A stretch of 40,828 bases of DNA. Source: Anaeroglomus sp964550565 (GTDB lineage: Bacteria; Planctomycetota; Phycisphaerae; Sedimentisphaerales; Anaerohalosphaeraceae). The DNA lies in assembly GCA_964550565.1 (NCBI GenBank), contig CAZKAI010000030.1, forward strand, positions 1 to 40,828, given 5' to 3'. Made by a program: the position numbers and the translations under genes. Under the pieces are notes generated by a model, which made no database searches, had not been told where the DNA came from, and worked only from the letters and a program-made list of their open reading frames with translations. Shown in pieces: positions 25,949-35,423 of the stretch (position 1 is its first letter; every line of letters starts with the position of its first letter).

Positions 25949-27053
25949 ATTCGGTCTTATTCGGATTCTGGTTGGTCTGCTCCTCATTGGCGGCGGTATC
26001 TATGCGGTCTTTTTTATGGATTGGAATAAAAAGGAGACCGAACCGATCCAGGTTGTTCGGCCCCTCAAGATGTTTACTGTGGGGCAGGACATCTCCAATC
26101 CGGTCAGAAAATATCCCGGAAAAGTGTCTGCGATTGAAAAGGTGACGCTGGGTTTTCAGGTGGATGGCCCCCTGATCGAACTGCCGCTTCGAAAAGGTCA
26201 GAAAGTGAAACAGGGTGAACTGCTGGCCAAAATTGACCCCAGAGACTTCAAGAACCGGCTGGATTCGACAAAAGCGGAACTGGACCAGACCTCCACACAA
26301 TTGGATCGCATCAAAAAAGCCGCTGCGACAGGGGCTGTCTCCAAAACCGACCTGACCAATGCCCAGGCAGCGTTTGAACAGGCGGAGGCCAATTATAAAA
26401 TCGCTCAGAAAGCCATGCAGGATACTGAGCTGTTGTCTCCCTTTGATGGATTGATTGCCAATATCTTTGTCGATAATTACCAGAATATCAAGGCGAAAGA
26501 AGAAATCGTTACGGTCCAAAAAGATGCTGAAATCCTGATTGTGGTGAATGTTCCTGAAGAACGTATTATTCGGTCTAAGGTCGAAAAAGAAAAATATCGA
26601 TTTGTTGCGATATTTGATTCGCTGGCCGGACAGGAATTCGAGGTCAAGCTGCATGAATATGCTCTGGAGGCTGATCCGGTGACGCAGACCTATCTGATCA
26701 CCTTTGCCATGACTCCCCCCGAAACCATTGCTATTTTGCCCGGGATGACGGCGACAATCTGGGAATATCCCAAGCAGGACCAGGTTGAGAAAAAGTTATT
26801 CCTGGTTCCCATCGATGCCGCACCTGTTGACGGCACCGGACAATATTATGTCTGGAAGATTAATAAGGAATCGGATAATCTCTACTCTGTACAGAGACAA
26901 AATATCAAGGTGGGAAAGATCGAAGCTGACAAAATCCAGATTCTGGAAGGTTTGTCCGCAGGGGATAGAATCGCCGCAAATGGCGCTCACATGCTTCAGG
27001 AAGGACAGAAAGTCACCGAATTTCTGCCTGAAACCAGGGAGGCCAAACCATGA
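25935..27053 (+). CDS. RND efflux periplasmic adaptor (membrane fusion protein)
   Basis: 372 residues anchored by an N-terminal transmembrane segment (ILVGLLLIGGGIYAVFF, about 9-27), not by a lipid. Barrel-sandwich/lipoyl halves (GQKVKQGELLAKIDPRDF) flank an alpha hairpin at about 95-160 rich in Ala, Gln and Lys (FEQAEANYKIAQKAMQD). The beta-barrel and membrane-proximal domains follow (PETIAILPGMTATIWEYP, then KVGKIEADKIQILEGLSAGD). It links the inner-membrane pump to the outer-membrane factor. AGGAG at 25923-25927 serves the ATG. It overlaps the outer-membrane factor gene by 14 bases and the permease gene by 4 (ATGA), which implies tight translational coupling and near-stoichiometric output. 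Confidence 0.93.
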   Translation: MAQNKFGLIRILVGLLLIGGGIYAVFFMDWNKKETEPIQVVRPLKMFTVGQDISNPVRKYPGKVSAIEKVTLGFQVDGPLIELPLRKGQKVKQGELLAKIDPRDFKNRLDSTKAELDQTSTQLDRIKKAAATGAVSKTDLTNAQAAFEQAEANYKIAQKAMQDTELLSPFDGLIANIFVDNYQNIKAKEEIVTVQKDAEILIVVNVPEERIIRSKVEKEKYRFVAIFDSLAGQEFEVKLHEYALEADPVTQTYLITFAMTPPETIAILPGMTATIWEYPKQDQVEKKLFLVPIDAAPVDGTGQYYVWKINKESDNLYSVQRQNIKVGKIEADKIQILEGLSAGDRIAANGAHMLQEGQKVTEFLPETREAKP

Positions 27054-30000
27054 ACGTTGCAGAACTGGCAATTCAAAAGAAAACAATCTCCTGGGTCTTT
27101 ACCGTCCTGATTCTAGTGGGGGGCTTATTTGCGTATCTGAAGATGGGACGGCTTGAAGATCCGGAATTTACGATCAAGGCGGCAACCGTAATTACCTATT
27201 ATCCGGGTGCAACCGCGATGGAAGTGGCTGAAGAAGTCACTGACGAAATCGAAACGGCCATTCAGAAATTGGGCCAGGTCGATTATGTCAAGAGTCTGTC
27301 CATGCCGGGCTTTTCGTATATTCACGTCGAGTTGAAAAAAGAAACGCCCAAGGATACCATCCCGCAGGTCTGGGATGAACTGAGACGCAAAGTCGGCGAT
27401 ATGCAAAGCAAGCTGCCGCCGGGAACCTCCACCTCTGTAGTCAATGACGATTATGGCGATGTGTATGGTGTATTCTATGCGGTCTATGGCGACGGCTATT
27501 CCTATGCCGAATTAAAAGAGCATGCAGATATGCTTCGCCGGGAACTTCTGCTGGTGCAGGATGTGGCCAATGTCGCCCTGTTTGGCGTCCAGCAGGAAGT
27601 GGTTTATATTGAAATGAGCCGGGCGCGTCTGGCTCAGTTGGGGATTTCCCTGCAAACGCTGTTGACAACCCTGACAGGCCAGAATATGGCTGTGGACGCC
27701 GGCAGCATTCAGGTAGGCAGCCAATACATTCGTATTCAGCCGACCGGAGAGCTCAAATCCGTTCAGGAAATCGGAAATATTCTGATTGCAGGGGGAAGCG
27801 GCGAAAGCAAGCTGTATCTCAGAGATATCGCCACAATCAGCCGGGGATACCAGGAGCCGCCGACTGCCATGATGAGTTTCAATGGCAAACCTGCGATTGG
27901 GGTGGGTATTTCAACCGTAGAAGGCGGCAATGTGGTCGTCATGGGTAATGCGGTCGAAAAACGGCTCAAAGAGCTCCAGGCCCAAACCCCTATTGGTATC
28001 GAAATCGGTACGATTGTCCAGCAGGCTCAAAGCGTCACCGCGGCCATTAGCGGATTTGTGATTAATCTGATTGAGGCGGTGATTATTGTTATTGGTGTAT
28101 TGATTTTTGCCATGGGCCTTCGCAGCGGTATCATTATTGGCGCAATCCTGCTGCTGACGGTCTGTGCTTCATTCATCATCATGCAGTCCAAAGGTGTCAT
28201 GCTCGAACGCATCAGCCTGGGGGCCTTAATTATCGCCCTGGGAATGCTGGTGGATAATGCCATCGTGATTGTGGAAGGTATTCTGGTCAATGGCCAGATG
28301 GGCATGGATAAAACCAAAGCAGCTGCCGCCATCGTCAAGCAGACCATGTGGCCTCTGTTCGGTGCAACTGTGGTGGCCATTCTGGCGTTTGCTGCGATTG
28401 GTGCTTCCAATGATTCCACCGGCGAATACTGCCGTTCGCTGTATCAAGTCATTATGTACTCGATGATGTGGAGCTGGGTGCTTGCCATCACCTTGTGTCC
28501 CCTGTTTGGCGTTCAGTTTCTCAAAACACAAAAGCAGCAGGGCGGAGATGCAGATCCTTACAAAGGCTCATTCTTCCAGGCATATAAGAAGTTCCTTGTA
28601 TTCTGCATACGGAACCGGTATTTTACCCTGATTCTGCTGGCTGCCATGCTGGTTTTCGCTATTTACGGATTTGGATTCGTCGATAAAAGTTTCTTCCCTG
28701 ATTCGACCCAGCCGCAATTTATGGTCCATTACTGGCTGCCGCAGGGTACCTATATTACCCAGACTGAAAAAGATTTAAAGCAGATAGCCGACCACGTGAA
28801 AACTTTCGAAGGTGTCAGCAGTACGGCATCCTGTGCGGGCCAGGGTTTTCTGCGGTTCCAGTTGACCTACACCCCCGAAGAACCCAACCCGGCCTACGGT
28901 ATGATTCTGGTTACCGTCGAGAATTATAAAGCCATCCCGGATTTGATGACCAGGATTAATGAGTATATTGCTCAAACCTATCCTCAGTCACAGGGGTATT
29001 GCCGGCGATTTGTCCTGGGGCCGGGCGATCCATTTAAGATTCAAGCTCGGCTGCGCGGACCGGACCCGGTCGTTTTGCGGCAATTATCCCTGAAAGTGGA
29101 GCAGATCATGCGGGATAATCCCAACACAGCCGATATCAATACCGACTGGCGTCAGCCGGTTCCGCTGATTCGTCCTGTGGTAGCCGATACACAGGCTCGC
29201 AATGCCGGGATTGCCCGAGCCGATATTGCACAAGCCCTTCTGTATGCTACCGAAGGCAGGACGGTTGGATACTATCGAGAACAGGATGAACTGCTGCCGA
29301 TTGTTGCCCGAAGCCCGCAGGCCGAGCGGAATAACCCGGCGGACCTGGCCAACATCGAGATATTCAGCCCTGCCGCACAGCGATTTATTCCATTGCAGCA
29401 GGTCGTTGTGGATTTCAAGACTGTGTCGGAAAATCAGATTATACGCCGTCGTGACCGGCTTCCCACGCTGATTGTCCGCTGTGATCCCAAAGACGGCCCG
29501 GCCAGTATCGTGTTTAATCAGCTTCGGCCGCTGATTGAAGCGGTATCTCTGCCGGCTGGTTATACGCTGGAATGGGGGGGCGAATACGAAAATTCCGGCG
29601 ACGCCCAGAAAGCCCTGGCGGCCAATATCCCGGTGATTACCGTGCTGGTTGTTCTGATCGTCATCATGCTGTTTGATTCCATCAAAAAACCGCTGATTAT
29701 TTTCCTGACGGTTCCGCTGGCAGTCATAGGCGTCACCGCCGGTCTTTTGCTGATGAAACAGCCTTTTGGATTTATGGCCCTATTAGGATTCATGAGTCTG
29801 GCGGGAATGCTGATCAAAAATTCCGTAGTTCTGATTGACGAGATAAATGCTCAACTGGCTTCCGGGAAAGATCCCTACCTTGCCGTTGTGGATTCGGGCG
29901 TCAGCCGTGTCCGGCCTGTGTCCATGGCAGCTCTGACGACGGTCATGGGTATGGCACCGCTGCTGGTCGATGCGTTTTTTGTGTCGATGGCGGTGACCAT

Positions 30001-30091
30001 TATGTTTGGTCTGACATTTGCCACCATATTAACGCTGGTCGTCGTGCCTGTACTCTTTGCAGCGATGTTTAATATCCGAGAAAAATCATGA
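27050..30091 (+). CDS. RND-family efflux permease (AcrB-like)
   Basis: 1013 residues, full length for an RND pump, with twelve expected transmembrane segments in two halves (first after about residue 10, then about 335-480; second at about 520-545 and 855-1005) and two large periplasmic loops. TM4 carries LGMLVDNAIVIVEG: the first Asp of the proton-relay pair is kept (Asp402) while the second position is Asn403. TM10 keeps the Lys (GMLIKNSVVLIDEI, Lys923). DNAIV in place of DDAIV is known in a subgroup of RND permeases, so function is likely intact. Substrate cannot be inferred. The adaptor overlaps by 4 bases; the STAS-like gene follows after 30. Confidence 0.95.
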   Translation: MNVAELAIQKKTISWVFTVLILVGGLFAYLKMGRLEDPEFTIKAATVITYYPGATAMEVAEEVTDEIETAIQKLGQVDYVKSLSMPGFSYIHVELKKETPKDTIPQVWDELRRKVGDMQSKLPPGTSTSVVNDDYGDVYGVFYAVYGDGYSYAELKEHADMLRRELLLVQDVANVALFGVQQEVVYIEMSRARLAQLGISLQTLLTTLTGQNMAVDAGSIQVGSQYIRIQPTGELKSVQEIGNILIAGGSGESKLYLRDIATISRGYQEPPTAMMSFNGKPAIGVGISTVEGGNVVVMGNAVEKRLKELQAQTPIGIEIGTIVQQAQSVTAAISGFVINLIEAVIIVIGVLIFAMGLRSGIIIGAILLLTVCASFIIMQSKGVMLERISLGALIIALGMLVDNAIVIVEGILVNGQMGMDKTKAAAAIVKQTMWPLFGATVVAILAFAAIGASNDSTGEYCRSLYQVIMYSMMWSWVLAITLCPLFGVQFLKTQKQQGGDADPYKGSFFQAYKKFLVFCIRNRYFTLILLAAMLVFAIYGFGFVDKSFFPDSTQPQFMVHYWLPQGTYITQTEKDLKQIADHVKTFEGVSSTASCAGQGFLRFQLTYTPEEPNPAYGMILVTVENYKAIPDLMTRINEYIAQTYPQSQGYCRRFVLGPGDPFKIQARLRGPDPVVLRQLSLKVEQIMRDNPNTADINTDWRQPVPLIRPVVADTQARNAGIARADIAQALLYATEGRTVGYYREQDELLPIVARSPQAERNNPADLANIEIFSPAAQRFIPLQQVVVDFKTVSENQIIRRRDRLPTLIVRCDPKDGPASIVFNQLRPLIEAVSLPAGYTLEWGGEYENSGDAQKALAANIPVITVLVVLIVIMLFDSIKKPLIIFLTVPLAVIGVTAGLLLMKQPFGFMALLGFMSLAGMLIKNSVVLIDEINAQLASGKDPYLAVVDSGVSRVRPVSMAALTTVMGMAPLLVDAFFVSMAVTIMFGLTFATILTLVVVPVLFAAMFNIREKS

Positions 30092-30121
30092 CCCGTTCAT
30101 TATAAAACAAGGAGATGCGAT

Positions 30122-30478
30122 ATGGGTATAAGACTTCTGGAACAAAATGGAAATGTATACGTTATCGAAATTGCCGGGCTGCTTAAAAAATCGGAATGGG
30201 ATGCCGGACAGGCGATCGCAGCGCAAAAATGGGAATCGGCATCCGATATCAAGCTGCTGATTATTTTAAACGATTTCAAAGGCTGGGAAAAAGATGAAGG
30301 CTGGGGCGATATGACGTTCTATGCTGCCCATCGCGAGAAAATTACAAAAATCGCATTCGTTGGCGATCCCAAACATGAAACCGATATGCTGATGTTTTCA
30401 GGGGCCGGTTTCCGGCCGGCGCCGGTCAAGTATTTTCCGCTAAACCAGATCGACTTGGCCCGGAAATGGCTGGTATAG
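30122..30478 (+). CDS. SpoIIAA-like STAS-fold protein
   Basis: 118 residues of the SpoIIAA-like (DUF3478) group: an N-terminal beta hairpin (NVYVIEIAGLLKKSEW), a strand LLIILNDFKGWE, WGDMTFYAAHREKITKIAFVG and a final helix. No membrane segment or signal is present, so it is cytoplasmic. Family members have a STAS-like fold and are often found beside stress and transport genes, but their role is not established. AAGGAG just before the ATG gives a strong start. It is 30 bases after the permease gene and so probably belongs to the pump operon. Confidence 0.8.
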   Translation: MGIRLLEQNGNVYVIEIAGLLKKSEWDAGQAIAAQKWESASDIKLLIILNDFKGWEKDEGWGDMTFYAAHREKITKIAFVGDPKHETDMLMFSGAGFRPAPVKYFPLNQIDLARKWLV

Positions 30479-30580
30479 TCCATGGATCGACCGTCCGGAT
30501 GCCGGATGGCGGCAAGCGAATGTAATCAGGTTCGACAAAGGGATATAGAATAAAGTTTAGCTTAATTTGGGGACAAGACT

Positions 30581-31777
30581 ATGAAAACACAGAATGTTGT
30601 AATTGCAGTGGTGGTTACTAATATTGTATCCATTCTGGCCACAGCGTTGATCGTTGGTGGAAAACAGCCTGAAAAATCACAGCTTTCGCCGGAACCTATG
30701 GCTCCAACAACCGCGGCTGCGCCTGTTCCTGCTGCTCCCGTGGTTTCCGTCCAGCCGGCTGTAGATAAAGACAAAGTTCTGGCTTTTTTTGACAGCATTA
30801 AAAACAGCCGCCGCAAAGAAGCTGTTGCAGAATTTAAAAAGCTCATGCAGGATGTGCCGCCGTACGCCAGTCTGGGTACGGTGACCTACGGATACAGGCT
30901 GGCTCTGGAAGGCGAGTATCAAAAAGCCATCGAGGCGACCCAGAAAGACATCAACCGTGCACCGGAACGGGTTGACTCCGTCTATACACTGGCCTGGATC
31001 TATGCAAAAGTCAGCGATTATGATAAGGCATTACAGGTATGCAGCGATGCCCTGAAGGGGGGGGCGCAATTCAGCAAGCTGAATTACATTATGGGATGGG
31101 TTTATGCCAAACAGGGTAAATACGAAGATGCACTAAAGGCCTGTGATGCGGCACTCAGCGCCGAGCCTTATTCGCCGGGTCTGTATTATGCAAAAGGGCG
31201 GATTGAAGATATCTTCGGCAATCAGGATAAAGCCATTGAATATTATCTGAAGGCGATCAGCCTGAAGGATGATTTTTACAGTGCCTATGTTTATCTCGGA
31301 TTTTTGTACACCGAGCTGGGGCGTTACGATGAAGCGATAAAGACACAGAAAGAGGCTGTTGCTCTGGATAAATACGGGGCAGCGGGCTATTTGGGACTGG
31401 GGCTTGCCTATGACGAGATGGGCAATTATCAGGCCGCTTTACCGCAATATCAGAATGCCATGACACTTGGAAACTTCGGAGCCGAGGCCAGTACTGTCAA
31501 GAAGCCGCTGTCGCTGAGCCTGAGTATTGATGATTCGGTCATTTACAACCGAATTGGCATTTTAAATATTCGGCTTGGTGCTTATGAAGAAGCCCTGGCG
31601 GCATTCAATCAATCGCTGAAGGCCCGACTCGAATTTCATGATGCCTACCGTGGTTTGATAATGAGTTATTTGCTCAAAGGCGACAAGGAATCAGCCATTC
31701 AGTATTATGAGAAGCTCAAACAGGCCAACCCTGAAATGGCCAAAACGATGGCTGCTTTTGTCGAGATCAAAGAATAA
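30581..31777 (+). CDS. Membrane-anchored TPR protein
   Basis: 398 residues. A hydrophobic segment at about 5-25 followed by a Pro/Ala-rich linker (about 28-60) is an anchor or signal. The rest is a solenoid of tetratricopeptide repeats from about 85 to 395, with typical positions visible in VDSVYTLAWIYAKVSDYDKA, IMGWVYAKQGKYEDALKA, AYVYLGFLYTELGRYDEA and GYLGLGLAYDEMGNYQAA. TPR solenoids mediate protein contacts; the partner is not evident. The location should be the periplasm or membrane surface. It is 102 bases after the STAS-like gene and 14 before the DUF4239-type membrane protein, so it likely shares a transcript with the latter. Confidence 0.8.
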   Translation: MKTQNVVIAVVVTNIVSILATALIVGGKQPEKSQLSPEPMAPTTAAAPVPAAPVVSVQPAVDKDKVLAFFDSIKNSRRKEAVAEFKKLMQDVPPYASLGTVTYGYRLALEGEYQKAIEATQKDINRAPERVDSVYTLAWIYAKVSDYDKALQVCSDALKGGAQFSKLNYIMGWVYAKQGKYEDALKACDAALSAEPYSPGLYYAKGRIEDIFGNQDKAIEYYLKAISLKDDFYSAYVYLGFLYTELGRYDEAIKTQKEAVALDKYGAAGYLGLGLAYDEMGNYQAALPQYQNAMTLGNFGAEASTVKKPLSLSLSIDDSVIYNRIGILNIRLGAYEEALAAFNQSLKARLEFHDAYRGLIMSYLLKGDKESAIQYYEKLKQANPEMAKTMAAFVEIKE

Positions 31778-31791
31778 AGGAAATACATTGT

Positions 31792-32679
31792 ATGGACACT
31801 GTTGTGAGGCTGGATAGCATCCCCTTATGGGGTATATTTATTTTTGCCGTTATAGCAGTTCTGGCGTCAATCGGGATTGGAGCGCTTCTGGGCAGGCGCA
31901 GGAGGTCCTTGCCTGACCATGAGAGCGAATCGTCTCTGGGTACCATTATCGGTGCGATGCTGGGATTGCTGGCATTCATGCTTGCCTTTACATTTGGTAT
32001 GGCAGCCGACCGGTTTCAGACGCGAAAACAGCTCCTTCTGGATGACGTAAACACCATCGGAACCACGTATCTTCGTGCCGGGCTGCTGCAGGAGCCGCAT
32101 TGCAGCGAAGTCCAGGCGCTGATTCGGCAGTACATCGATTTTCGTGTGGACCTGGTCAGCCGGCCTCCGGCAGACCAGTTGAAGGGATTAAAAGAGCTTT
32201 TTTTGCAATCAGAGGAACTACAGTCTCAGATGTGGCTGCATGCGGTTGCCTTAGCCAAAGCGGATCGCAGTTCCGAAATTGATGCTTTATTCATCAGTTC
32301 CCTGAATGAATTGATGGAGATTCATAACAGCCGGGCGACAACAATCAACTATCGCATTCCCCCGGCTATCTGGTATGTCCTGTCCTGTATCACGATTCTG
32401 TCCATGGTGACGGTTGGCTATCAGGAAGGACTGTCGGGCAAGCGAAGTGTTAAAATGGGTATTGTACTGGCATTCACTTTCTCGACGGTGGTATTTCTTA
32501 TTGCCGACTTGGATCGCGCAACCGGCACCTTGCGGGTCAATCAGAAGCCGTTGTTTGATTTGCAGAGACGAATTCAGGAGGCGGCCGAGCCGGCCGGGAC
32601 CGCCGAGAAAGCAATGCTGTTGATTGATCCTGTTGCTGATATGCTCAATGATCACCAGGCCGCACAAGTCCGGCAATAA
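31792..32679 (+). CDS. DUF4239 / bestrophin-like membrane protein
   Basis: 295 residues with four hydrophobic segments (about 10-32, 48-70, 193-215 and 222-245) and a large central helical soluble region. SLGTIIGAMLGLLAFMLAFTFGMAADRF is a signature of the DUF4239 group, distantly related to bestrophin-type channels, and the second membrane pair ends in DLDRATGTLRVNQKPL, also typical. Ion-channel activity has been suggested for such proteins from fold similarity, but I know of no confirmed function. AAAGGA precedes the ATG. Gaps of 14 bases on both sides place it in one operon with the TPR protein and the glucosidase. Confidence 0.75.
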   Translation: MDTVVRLDSIPLWGIFIFAVIAVLASIGIGALLGRRRRSLPDHESESSLGTIIGAMLGLLAFMLAFTFGMAADRFQTRKQLLLDDVNTIGTTYLRAGLLQEPHCSEVQALIRQYIDFRVDLVSRPPADQLKGLKELFLQSEELQSQMWLHAVALAKADRSSEIDALFISSLNELMEIHNSRATTINYRIPPAIWYVLSCITILSMVTVGYQEGLSGKRSVKMGIVLAFTFSTVVFLIADLDRATGTLRVNQKPLFDLQRRIQEAAEPAGTAEKAMLLIDPVADMLNDHQAAQVRQ

Positions 32680-32693
32680 AGAGGTGATGGAAC

Positions 32694-35423
32694 ATGACGG
32701 CGGAACATGAACGATTAAACGAAGATCGACTCCACCCGGGGATGTGGAAGAGGTGGGGCCCGTATTTGTCCGAACGGCAGTGGGGCACGGTGCGGGAAGA
32801 TTACAGCAGCGATGGCAATTCATGGGATTATTTCTCACATGATCAGGCCCGCTCGCGGGCCTATCGCTGGGGGGAGGATGGTCTGGCAGGCATATCCGAT
32901 GACAAGCAGCGGCTTTGTTTTGCCCTGGCTTTATGGAATGGCAGGGATCCCATTATCAAAGAGCGGCTTTTCGGACTGACCAACCGGGAAGGCAATCACG
33001 GCGAGGACGTTAAAGAGTATTATTATTACCTCGACAATACACCGACACATTCCTATATGAAATACCTGTATAAATACCCCCAGCAGGCATTTCCCTACGA
33101 CGATCTTGTAAAGACCAATTCCAAACGGCCGCAATCAGAGCCGGAATACGATTTGATAGACACAGGGATATTTAATGACAATCGATATTTTGATATCCTT
33201 ATCGAATATGCCAAGGCCGGTCCAAATGATATTCTGATTCAAATATCCGCCCATAATCGAGGCCCGGAGGAAGCCCAACTGCACATCCTTCCAACCTGGT
33301 GGTTTCGTAATGACTGGTCGGTTCGGTTTCACAAAAACTATGCCAGAAAACCGACATTGAGAAAACTACCTGCTCCGGCGGGCATGGAACTGATGGAAGC
33401 CTCACATTCTGAGCTGGGGAAATGGTGGCTGTATTGTCAGGACCAGCCGTTTCTTTTATTTACAGAAAATAATACCAATATGGAGCGTACCTTTGGCAAG
33501 TCGAATAAGAGTCTCTATGTCAAAGACGGGATTAATAATCATCTGATTCACCATCAACAGGGTACTGTAAACCCCCGACAAACGGGCACTAAGGCCGCGG
33601 CTCATTACCGATTTAATATTGGGGCAGGTCAATCGGCAGCGATCCGATTGCGTCTTGTCGAACAGCATTCTTCCGGCAGAGGTAAAAAAACGACAAATGA
33701 GATCGCCCCCTTTGGTGCAGGTTTTGATGAAATCCTGTCGGCCCGACTGCGAGAGGCCGATGAATTCTATGCCGCTGTAATTCCGCCTTCGGTTTCTTCA
33801 GACGCGGCCAATGTCATGCGTCAGGCTCTGGCCGGGATGCTGTGGTCCAAGCAATTTTATGATTACAATGTCAGTGAATGGCTTAAGGAACATAAGGCAC
33901 ACCCCCTGGACGCCGGCAGTCGTCCCTGTCGCAATCGGGACTGGTACCACATGATCAATGCCGATATTATCTCCATGCCGGATAAATGGGAATATCCCTG
34001 GTATGCAGCATGGGATCTGGCGTTTCACACGCTGCCGCTTTCCATTGTGGATTCCGATTTTGCAAAGCAGCAAATGGAATTATTGCTCCATGGATTTTAT
34101 CTGCACCCGAACGGCCAGCTTCCTGCGTATGAATGGAATTTCAGTGATGTCAATCCCCCAGTCCATGCCTGGGCAACCTTGTTTCTGTATCGTCTTGAGC
34201 AGAATCTTCACGGAACCACAGACCTGAACTTTTTGAAATCCGCGTTCAATAAACTGGTAGTCAATTTTACCTGGTGGGTCAACCGCAAGGACCGGTTCGG
34301 CAAAAATGTCTTCGAGGGCGGTTTCCTCGGATTGGATAATATCGGCGTTTTTGACCGAAGTTCATCACTGCCGACGGGAGGCTATCTTGAACAGGCCGAT
34401 GGTACCGCATGGATGGCACTATTCGCGCAGAATATGGTGGAAATGTCTGTCGAGCTGGCCGGCAGTGATCCCTGTTATGATGATATGGCGTTCAAGTTTC
34501 TGGAGCATTTCTATTTTATCGCTCATGCCATCAATCACCCCGGTCATGACAGTATGTGGGATGAGCAGGATGGCTTTTATTATGATGTCCTGGTCTGTCC
34601 CGATGGCAGTGCCACACGGCTCAAAGTTCGCTCGATGGTGGGCCTTTTGCCGCTTTGCGCAACCACGGTTGTTGAAAAATGGCAGCGTGAACGAATTCCC
34701 AAAACATTGGCGGCTGCTGAAATCCGCATGCGGCAGTCGCCGGGGCTCTTCGAGTCGATTCATCCGACAGGACCCCAGCATCTGGGAGTGGCTGATCGTG
34801 GAATATTTGCTCTGCTCACCCCGGACCGCCTTCGCCGAATCCTTGCAAAAATGCTGGATGAAAACGAATTCCTGAGTCCTTACGGTATTCGCTCCCTGTC
34901 TAAATTCCATGAGAAAAATCCATATCTATTCCATGTCGGAAAACAGGAGTATCGAGTATCCTATCTGCCGGCCGAGTCGGACACCGGCATGTTTGGCGGG
35001 AATTCCAACTGGAGGGGACCTGTCTGGATGCCTGTCAATATTTTATTGATCAGGGGATTACTTCAATTCTACCTGTATTATGGAGATAATTTCAAGGTAG
35101 AATGCCCAACAGGCTCAGGCAGGATGATGAATCTTTTTGAGGTTGCCAAAGAAATTGGAGAACGTCTGACGCGTATCTTTCTTCGAAATGAGAAAGGCCA
35201 GCGTCCGGTCTATGGAAGTACGGATAAGTTCCAGAACGATCCTTATTGGCGGGATTACCTCCTATTTTATGAATATTTCCACGGCGATAATGGTGCCGGA
35301 ATTGGCGCAAGCCATCAAACTGGATGGACTGGAGTGATTGCCAAGATCATTCAGATTGTCAGTGCAGTGGATCCGAAAAAAGTGCTGGAAGCAGGTAAAA
35401 AAGGGTCAATTCATGGGCAATAA
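32694..35423 (+). CDS. GH63/MGH1-like glucosidase
   Basis: 909 residues without a signal peptide, so cytoplasmic. The N-terminus (LNEDRLHPGMWKRWGPYLSERQWGTVREDYS, read in parts) and GLTNREGNHGEDVKEYYYYL are hallmark stretches of the bacterial GH63-like/MGH1 glucosidase group. An (alpha/alpha)6 catalytic domain occupies about 375-890, with WYAAWDLAFHTLPL, PNGQLPAYEWNFSDVNPP, FEGGFLGLDNIGVFDRS and GGNSNWRGPVWMPVN among the conserved loops likely to hold the catalytic acids; I do not assign them individually. The substrate may be a glucosyl oligosaccharide or glucosylglycerate-type solute, and both are guesses. The ATG follows an AGAGGTGAT site. Its stop overlaps the next exported protein by 11 bases. 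Confidence 0.85.
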   Translation: MTAEHERLNEDRLHPGMWKRWGPYLSERQWGTVREDYSSDGNSWDYFSHDQARSRAYRWGEDGLAGISDDKQRLCFALALWNGRDPIIKERLFGLTNREGNHGEDVKEYYYYLDNTPTHSYMKYLYKYPQQAFPYDDLVKTNSKRPQSEPEYDLIDTGIFNDNRYFDILIEYAKAGPNDILIQISAHNRGPEEAQLHILPTWWFRNDWSVRFHKNYARKPTLRKLPAPAGMELMEASHSELGKWWLYCQDQPFLLFTENNTNMERTFGKSNKSLYVKDGINNHLIHHQQGTVNPRQTGTKAAAHYRFNIGAGQSAAIRLRLVEQHSSGRGKKTTNEIAPFGAGFDEILSARLREADEFYAAVIPPSVSSDAANVMRQALAGMLWSKQFYDYNVSEWLKEHKAHPLDAGSRPCRNRDWYHMINADIISMPDKWEYPWYAAWDLAFHTLPLSIVDSDFAKQQMELLLHGFYLHPNGQLPAYEWNFSDVNPPVHAWATLFLYRLEQNLHGTTDLNFLKSAFNKLVVNFTWWVNRKDRFGKNVFEGGFLGLDNIGVFDRSSSLPTGGYLEQADGTAWMALFAQNMVEMSVELAGSDPCYDDMAFKFLEHFYFIAHAINHPGHDSMWDEQDGFYYDVLVCPDGSATRLKVRSMVGLLPLCATTVVEKWQRERIPKTLAAAEIRMRQSPGLFESIHPTGPQHLGVADRGIFALLTPDRLRRILAKMLDENEFLSPYGIRSLSKFHEKNPYLFHVGKQEYRVSYLPAESDTGMFGGNSNWRGPVWMPVNILLIRGLLQFYLYYGDNFKVECPTGSGRMMNLFEVAKEIGERLTRIFLRNEKGQRPVYGSTDKFQNDPYWRDYLLFYEYFHGDNGAGIGASHQTGWTGVIAKIIQIVSAVDPKKVLEAGKKGSIHGQ

